NCBI GenBank assembly: GCA_937890525.1
Contig: CALADI010000012.1
Span: 62,001-126,000 of the forward strand
DNA length: 64,000 nucleotides
Direction of reading: 5' to 3'
From: an uncultured Clostridia bacterium
GTDB taxonomy: Bacteria > Bacillota > Clostridia > Oscillospirales > Oscillospiraceae
Below are positions 59,586-64,000 of this stretch, one piece after another. The first letter of the stretch is position 1, and every line of letters starts with the position of its first letter. Position numbers and translations under genes: made by a program. The notes beneath the pieces are model-generated. The model searched no databases and was not told the DNA's origin. It saw only the letters and a list, made by a program, of their open reading frames with translations.

Positions 59586-59772
59586 ACGATTTGGACTCCG
59601 ACCACACCGCCTCCGCGGGTGTGATCTCGCAGTTACCAATGGAAGGGTAACACTGCATTACGACAGGTCTCCACACTGTCGCACCGCGAGTCATGCGGAA
59701 TAATATTTTTCCTCCTTTTTTGACGAAAAGCGGCTATTTTGTGGAGTAGCCCCATTTCGACGGTATGGCTAT
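59586..59772 (-). promoter_or_regulatory. Long leader of the sugar-ABC ATPase gene
   Basis: A very strong ribosome-like AAAAAAGGAGGAAAAA lies at about 59705-59720 without a start codon at normal distance. A hairpin with GTTACC/GGTAAC arms lies near 59632-59653. A 66-codon frame from ATG 59694 runs into the ATPase gene in another frame. I recognise no known element. Confidence 0.3.
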
Positions 59773-59801
59773 ATGATACCATAAAATCCATGGATCCGCA
59801 A
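59773..59801 (-). promoter_or_regulatory. Promoter for the sugar-ABC ATPase gene
   Basis: TTGCGG (59796-59801), 17 bp, TATCAT (59773-59778) on the minus strand. Confidence 0.5.
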
Positions 59802-59861
59802 CATGGCAGACTTACAGTATTGACCTTTGATTTTTGTTATTTTTATCCAAAAAATGCGACG

Positions 59862-61016
59862 CTAGACCTGAGGATCTGCCATAGCAGCCAGCCCAAGCAG
59901 CCGGAAGAAGAAATCGGCGAATGTTTTCCGGGGGACATCCTGAGCGGCGGTCAGGGGGATGGTGAGCAGCACCTCGCCGTCACAGACCACCTGCGCCTGC
60001 CCCAGTACATCCCCTTGGTGGACGGGGGCGGAAACCTCGGGGGTCAGGGTCATTTGGGTTTGCAGGGCGGATGCTTTTCCCTTTTCCACAAGGACCCGGC
60101 AGTCCCCCTGCGGGGTCAAGCTGACCTGAGCATGCTTGCCCAGCTTTACCGGAACGGCGGCATCGGCGGGGATGGGCGCCTCATAAAGGGTATAGGCGCT
60201 GAAGCCGTAATCCAGCATCTGCCGGCAGGTAGTGAACCGCTGGGCAGAGGTCTGGCAGCCCATGACCACGGCGATCAGTTCCAAGCCGTCCCGGAGCGCC
60301 GAAGCCGACAGGCAGTACCCTGCACCGGAAGTGAACCCGGTTTTCAGTCCGGTGGCGCCAGGATAAAAGCGGATCAGCTTGTTGGTGTTGCTCAGCCCGA
60401 AGCTGCCACCACGGACAGAATCCATCCAGATGGTGGTGAACCGCTTGATATCCGGGTGAGCGGTCAGCAGCTCCCGGGACATAAGCGCAATGTCATAGGC
60501 GCTGGTGCGGTGGTCTTTGGCATCGGCGCCGTCATCCAGACCGGTGCAGTTGACGAAGTGGGTGTCCTTCATCCCCAGCGCGGCGGCCTTTTCGTTCATT
60601 TTCTCCACAAATGCCTGCTCGGTGCCTGCCAGAAATTCTGCCATGGCGCAGGCACAGTCGTTGGCGGAGGACACGGCGATGGATTTGACCATCTCCTCCA
60701 CGGTCATGGTTTCTCCCGGCTTCAGGTAGACTTGGCTGCCCCCTTTGGCAGCGGCGGCTTCCGAAGCGGTGACGGTATCCTGCCAGCCGATGGCGCCGGA
60801 ATCCACCGCTTCCATAATCAGCAGCAGGGTCATGATTTTGGTGACGCTGGCGGGGGGCAGGGCTTCGTGCTCATTGTGGTTTTGCAGCACGGTGCCCGTG
60901 GCGGCATCCATCAACAGGTAGGATTTTCCCTCGTAGTCAGCCTGCTGTGCCTGCGCCGTGACCGGCAGCAGGAGCAGCATGGCGGCGGTAAGAATCAAGC
61001 AGCCCAGACGCTTCAT
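59862..61016 (-). CDS. D-alanyl-D-alanine carboxypeptidase, S11 family (DacF-like)
   Basis: A 384-residue exported penicillin-binding protein that trims the terminal D-Ala of peptidoglycan stems. It has a signal peptide (residues 1-23, ending AQA), the catalytic SxxK in PPASVTKIM, SxN in VSSANDC and KTG in TGLKTGFTSGAG. The C-terminal beta-rich domain lies from about residue 265. No terminal amphipathic anchor is evident. It diverges from a SpoIIQ-like gene, so a sporulation role as in DacF is plausible but not shown. GGAGGGATCGTCC precedes the start. Confidence 0.92.
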   Translation of the reverse strand: MKRLGCLILTAAMLLLLPVTAQAQQADYEGKSYLLMDAATGTVLQNHNEHEALPPASVTKIMTLLLIMEAVDSGAIGWQDTVTASEAAAAKGGSQVYLKPGETMTVEEMVKSIAVSSANDCACAMAEFLAGTEQAFVEKMNEKAAALGMKDTHFVNCTGLDDGADAKDHRTSAYDIALMSRELLTAHPDIKRFTTIWMDSVRGGSFGLSNTNKLIRFYPGATGLKTGFTSGAGYCLSASALRDGLELIAVVMGCQTSAQRFTTCRQMLDYGFSAYTLYEAPIPADAAVPVKLGKHAQVSLTPQGDCRVLVEKGKASALQTQMTLTPEVSAPVHQGDVLGQAQVVCDGEVLLTIPLTAAQDVPRKTFADFFFRLLGLAAMADPQV

Positions 61017-61152
61017 GGACGATCCCTCCTACAATATCATCACCCAACTGTATGCCGGCGGCGGGGGAGGTAGTCCTCTGTGGGAAAAATTTCTTTTCTG
61101 CCGGGTTTAACCCGGGGGAATGTGGCAATACTTGTCCTCGGAGGTGCTTGAT

Positions 61153-61809
61153 ATGAGCGACAAAAACCATTCGCGTCATTTCGGCGGCAAAGGCTATACC
61201 GTAGCCCTGCTCCTGTGCGCTGCGGCGATCGGGATCGGCGGCTATGCATATTACAGCAGTACCGCCGGAGCTGACCCGGCCCAGCAGGTGAATGCCCCTG
61301 TGGCCGTGACCGAACCCCAAAGACAGACCCGCCCGGCGTCCACAGCGCCCACGGGCGGAACGACCCAGACCACGCCTGCCACAGCTCCCACCACGGGAAA
61401 ACTGCACACCTGCACCCCGGTGGAGGGGGAAATCTTAGCGGAATACGCCATGGAGTGCCTGAGCTACAACCAGACCCCGCGAGATTGGCGGGTGCACAAC
61501 GGGGTGGATCTTGCTGCAGAAGCCGGGACCCAGGTCCATGCGGCGGCAGACGGCAAGGTGTATACCGTCTATGAGGATGACCAGATGGGCACCACCGTGG
61601 TGATCCGCCATGACGGGGGCTACACCACCAAGTATGCCAGCCTTGCCCAAGAGGTCTCGGTGGCAGCCGGGGACAGCGTCCGCATGGGCGATGCCATCGG
61701 CTGCGTGGGCTCCACGGCGTTGATGGAGCAGGCGCTGGGGGATCATGTCCACTTCAGTGTCACAAAAAATGACGAACCCGTAGATCCCAAAGTGTTTCTG
61801 GGGCAGTAA
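61153..61809 (+). CDS. SpoIIQ-like M23 family peptidase-domain protein
   Basis: A 218-residue membrane protein. A single N-terminal membrane segment (about residues 16-36) is followed by a Thr/Pro-rich linker and a LytM/M23 domain. The zinc-site residues are present: His in WRVHNGVDLAAEAG with Asp four residues later, and HVHFSV near the end, so the enzyme may be active, as in clostridial SpoIIQ. SpoIIQ links the forespore to the mother cell during engulfment. ATG 61153 has GGAGGTGCTTGAT before it. Another M23 role in wall turnover remains possible. Confidence 0.82.
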   Translation: MSDKNHSRHFGGKGYTVALLLCAAAIGIGGYAYYSSTAGADPAQQVNAPVAVTEPQRQTRPASTAPTGGTTQTTPATAPTTGKLHTCTPVEGEILAEYAMECLSYNQTPRDWRVHNGVDLAAEAGTQVHAAADGKVYTVYEDDQMGTTVVIRHDGGYTTKYASLAQEVSVAAGDSVRMGDAIGCVGSTALMEQALGDHVHFSVTKNDEPVDPKVFLGQ

Positions 61810-61848
61810 TTCCATCCGATCTTTTCATTTTTCTTTCCTCTTCTTTTC

Positions 61849-61876
61849 GCCGCTGGTTTCCAGCGGCATATTTTTT
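61849..61876 (+). terminator. Terminator of the SpoIIQ-like gene
   Basis: GCCGCTGG (61849-61856) and CCAGCGGC (61860-61867) arms around TTT, followed by ATATTTTTT. Confidence 0.85.
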
Positions 61877-61918
61877 GCCCCGAAGCAAAGACTGATGGCA
61901 GACTTACGCTTCGGGGCA
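61876..61918. repeat. 11-bp inverted repeat with 21-nt loop
   Basis: TGCCCCGAAGC (61876-61886) and GCTTCGGGGCA (61908-61918) lie between the two convergent genes. On the plus strand it is followed by TGATTTTG. It may serve as a second terminator. Confidence 0.45.
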
Positions 61919-61941
61919 TGATTTTGTTTCAGCGAGAGCGG

Positions 61942-63822
61942 TCAGCCATGGGTCTGCGCCCATCGCTTTTCCCGCTCCTGACAGGAAAACAGCAGGATCT
62001 GCCGATGACCGGACAGCTCACTCAGCAGCTCCAGTGCGGCACCCAGCCGGGATTCGTCGAAGCGGATCAGAGCATCGTCAAGGATCAGCGGTGCTTCGGG
62101 GGCCAGCGCCTCCCACACGGCCAGCCGCAGCGCCAGATACATCTGGTCGGCGGTGCCGTCGCTGCGCCATTGGGCGGTGCGCAATGTGACCTCGGCGCCC
62201 TGCGCCGCCTGAACGATGAGGTTGTCGTCGATGGAGATGCGGTCGTAGCGCCCTTGGGTCAGCCGGTTCAGGAACTGCCCTGCCCGGCGGGTGATCCGGG
62301 GGGCAAAGCGCCGCTGCAATTCCTTGGCGGCGGCATCCAAGGCCTGCTGCCCCAGATCCAGCGCCCGGTAGGTCTTTTCCAACTGGCGCAGCCGGTTCTT
62401 GGTCAGGGCGATGCGGTCGGTGAGGATGCCGCTGTCGGGCAGCTCGTCCATGCGCCCCTGACATTGCCCCAGCCGGATGCGGCTTTGGTTGAGCAGGTCG
62501 GTGGTGCGGGCCAATTCCTGCTGGGTCTGCTCCGGGGGCAGATCCAGCGCATCCTCTTGCCGGGGGGCTTCGGTCTGTTTGGCAAGAGCGATCAGGGATT
62601 GGAGCCGGGTCTTTGACTCCAAGGCATCCCGGCGAAGCTGCTCGGCTTGATCCACCAGCCCCAGTTGCTCCCGCCAGAGGGAGGTCTGGGTCAGCAGCTC
62701 CTTCTGCCGGGCGTCCAGCGCCGCTTCGTTTTCAAGGCGCTTGCGCTCCCGGCGGCTGCGGCGCACGGTGGCGATGATGGCGGACAATGCAAGGATGGCA
62801 CCTGCCCCCAAACCCACCAGCCCCGCAATGGGGTACTGGGACAGGGCAAAGGCACCGGCAAGGGAAAACAGGGCGGTGAGGATCCACAGAAAGATCACCC
62901 CGACCGGGGAACGGCGCTTCTGGATGGGGGTGGCATCGATCTGACGCAGGATCGCTTGAGCTTGGGTCAGCTTGGCGTTCAGTTCCTCTCTGGGAGGGAG
63001 ATTCTGGCAGCGGGATGCCATCTGTTGCCATTGTGCCTGAGTTTCCTTGGCAAATTCCGCCGCCTGCCGAAGCTGTTGGGTGGCTTCGGCAGATCTTGCG
63101 TGGGCGAGGGCATCCCGGTGGGTCTGAAGCTGGGCAAGACGCTCCTCGGCAGAATGGATCTGCTGCTGAAGCTGGCTGATCTGGGTCTGCAAGGTCTGGC
63201 GCTGCTGAAGCTGCTGCTCCAGATCCTGGAGGGTTTGCTGTGCCTGGGGGATCAGCCCGGTGCGGTTGTAGCGGCAGCGGTTCTGATATTCCCGCAGCTT
63301 TTTTGCCAGCAGTTCCCCGCCGCCGGATTCGTCCCCGGTGGTCACAAGGGCATTGAGCCGGCGGCGCAGGGCATCGTCTGCCTGCACCGGAAGATCCGTA
63401 AAGCGGATGAAGCCCGTCCGGACGAACACGCTGCGTTCCACCCCCAGCAGGGTTTGACCGCAGGTATCCGCCTGCAGCTCCTCCACCGGCAGACCCGTCC
63501 GGGTCTCGTAGGCGGCGAAGTCTCCCATGGGCGTCCTGCCCCGGGTGCGGCGCTGGATGGTGATATCCCGCCCTTTCCACTCCAGACGGAGCAGCCCCTC
63601 CATGGGTCTGCCCGACCAAGGCAGATACCGCTCTTTCCCGGCGATCTGATCCCGGGTGGAGCGCTCCCGGGTGTCGATGCCGTAGAGCATGGCGGTGAGG
63701 AAGGCGCACCATGTGCTTTTGCCCCACTCGTTGGGGGCACAGATGAGATTCAGCCCCTCGGTCAGTTCCAAGGTCTGGGCGTCCAGTTTGCCGAAGGTGG
63801 CGGTCATAGAGATGATCTTCAC
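61942..63822 (-). CDS. AAA ATPase of SbcC/YhaN type
   Basis: A 626-residue SMC-like ATPase. The N-terminal part has a Walker A in CAPNEWGKSTWCAFLTAMLYG. A coiled coil (about 190-290, Gln-rich) is interrupted by two hydrophobic stretches (VGVIFLWILTALFSLAG, GLVGLGAGAILALSAII), a membrane hairpin typical of YhaN-like proteins. A second coiled coil and a Walker B/D-loop (APLILDDALIRFDESR) follow. The start is GTG at 63822; its last bases overlap the stop of the upstream nuclease gene (GTGA). The pair probably acts on DNA ends or at the membrane. Confidence 0.85.
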   Translation of the reverse strand: MKIISMTATFGKLDAQTLELTEGLNLICAPNEWGKSTWCAFLTAMLYGIDTRERSTRDQIAGKERYLPWSGRPMEGLLRLEWKGRDITIQRRTRGRTPMGDFAAYETRTGLPVEELQADTCGQTLLGVERSVFVRTGFIRFTDLPVQADDALRRRLNALVTTGDESGGGELLAKKLREYQNRCRYNRTGLIPQAQQTLQDLEQQLQQRQTLQTQISQLQQQIHSAEERLAQLQTHRDALAHARSAEATQQLRQAAEFAKETQAQWQQMASRCQNLPPREELNAKLTQAQAILRQIDATPIQKRRSPVGVIFLWILTALFSLAGAFALSQYPIAGLVGLGAGAILALSAIIATVRRSRRERKRLENEAALDARQKELLTQTSLWREQLGLVDQAEQLRRDALESKTRLQSLIALAKQTEAPRQEDALDLPPEQTQQELARTTDLLNQSRIRLGQCQGRMDELPDSGILTDRIALTKNRLRQLEKTYRALDLGQQALDAAAKELQRRFAPRITRRAGQFLNRLTQGRYDRISIDDNLIVQAAQGAEVTLRTAQWRSDGTADQMYLALRLAVWEALAPEAPLILDDALIRFDESRLGAALELLSELSGHRQILLFSCQEREKRWAQTHG

Positions 63823-64000
63823 GGCAGCTCCACCTCCCGTCCTTGTAGGATCTGCCGGGAGATCCGGGCGGCCAGTTCCAGCGCTTCGGCGGTCTCGGCG
63901 TCGGCGTCCTCAGCGGCAGTTCTCAGAATGCGGAAATATACCCCCTCAAGGGTGTCCTGCCCGGCGGATTCCCACAGATCTCCCGTGGGGATGGTCTCGT
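63819..64000 (-). CDS. C-terminus of a YhaO/SbcD-like DNA repair exonuclease, cut by window
   Basis: Only the last 59 residues are visible (GDLWESAGQDTLEGVYFRIL, then an acidic helix ending EVELP). The catalytic metallophosphoesterase domain lies outside the window. The identity rests on the partner: SbcC/YhaN-type ATPases are usually encoded after an SbcD/YhaO nuclease, with overlapping stop and start as here. Confidence 0.65.
   Translation of the reverse strand, partial: ETIPTGDLWESAGQDTLEGVYFRILRTAAEDADAETAEALELAARISRQILQGREVELP

Overview
The window looks like a chromosomal segment of a G+C-rich, low-GC-phylum (Firmicutes/Bacillota) Clostridia, most likely an Oscillospirales-type anaerobe. 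This rests on gene content and signals, not on a database search: strong AGGAGG ribosome sites, sigma-A type promoters, intrinsic terminators, a T-box leader for ileS, DivIVA/SepF, rubrerythrin, SpoIIQ-like and DacF-like proteins, KtrAB, a GGGtGRT/NifU-like pair and a CO dehydrogenase/acetyl-CoA synthase operon. Both window ends cut a gene: ilvA at the left and a YhaO/SbcD-like nuclease at the right.

Layout. 0-5 kb: ilvA, a split chromate-family transporter pair, a structured non-coding RNA (about 2750-3046), a YitT protein and a FliB-like protein. 5-7 kb: an AT-rich island with one zinc-ribbon protein of unknown function. 7-15 kb: GGGtGRT and NifU-like proteins, rpe, DUF1540, an HtrA protease, rubrerythrin, an AraC regulator and archaeal-type phosphoglycerate mutase. 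14.4-17.3 kb: a coenzyme A locus, with panT-like/coaX and coaBC diverging from a dyad-symmetric promoter. 17.4-23.3 kb: CBS protein, ktrB, ktrA, a MarR regulator with a perfect operator and an ene-reductase, then a repeat-bearing lipoprotein. 23.5-25.1 kb: a 1.5-kb segment flanked by 21-bp direct repeats of the tRNA-Tyr 3' end, carrying a DUF4417-derived toxin-like ORF and a small paralogue of its C-terminus. 25-30.4 kb: tRNA-Tyr, tRNA-Thr, ileS with its T-box, divIVA, sepF, yggS. 30.5-38.4 kb: miaB-mutS-CPBP-mutL-miaA-hfq. 38.5-42 kb: a Na/Pi cotransporter and DUF1846. 42.3-48.6 kb: cooS-cooC-acsB, DUF3786 and an apt-like gene. 48.8-55.6 kb: a compact phage head/neck cassette with no integrase, tail tube, tape measure or lysis genes. 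55.7-64 kb: glgP, an MsmK/UgpC-type ATPase, DacF-like and SpoIIQ-like proteins, and a YhaN/YhaO pair.

How it fits together. The CODH/ACS operon supplies the carbonyl branch of the Wood-Ljungdahl pathway, but the corrinoid protein and methyl-branch genes are not in the window. PanT-CoaX and CoaBC cover pantothenate uptake and the early CoA steps. GlgP and the sugar-ABC ATPase point to stored and imported carbohydrate. KtrAB with a CBS protein handles potassium. The translation/repair operon (miaB-mutS-mutL-miaA-hfq) and the division genes are standard Clostridia housekeeping.

The stretches least explained by known genes are the pseudoknotted RNA near 2.8-3.0 kb, the tRNA-flanked toxin-like island at 23.5-25.1 kb, the symmetric CoA promoter at 16.05-16.11 kb, a consensus promoter running straight into a terminator at 42.1 kb, and the tail-less phage cassette. 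All functions are from reading sequence by eye; no similarity search or folding program was run.
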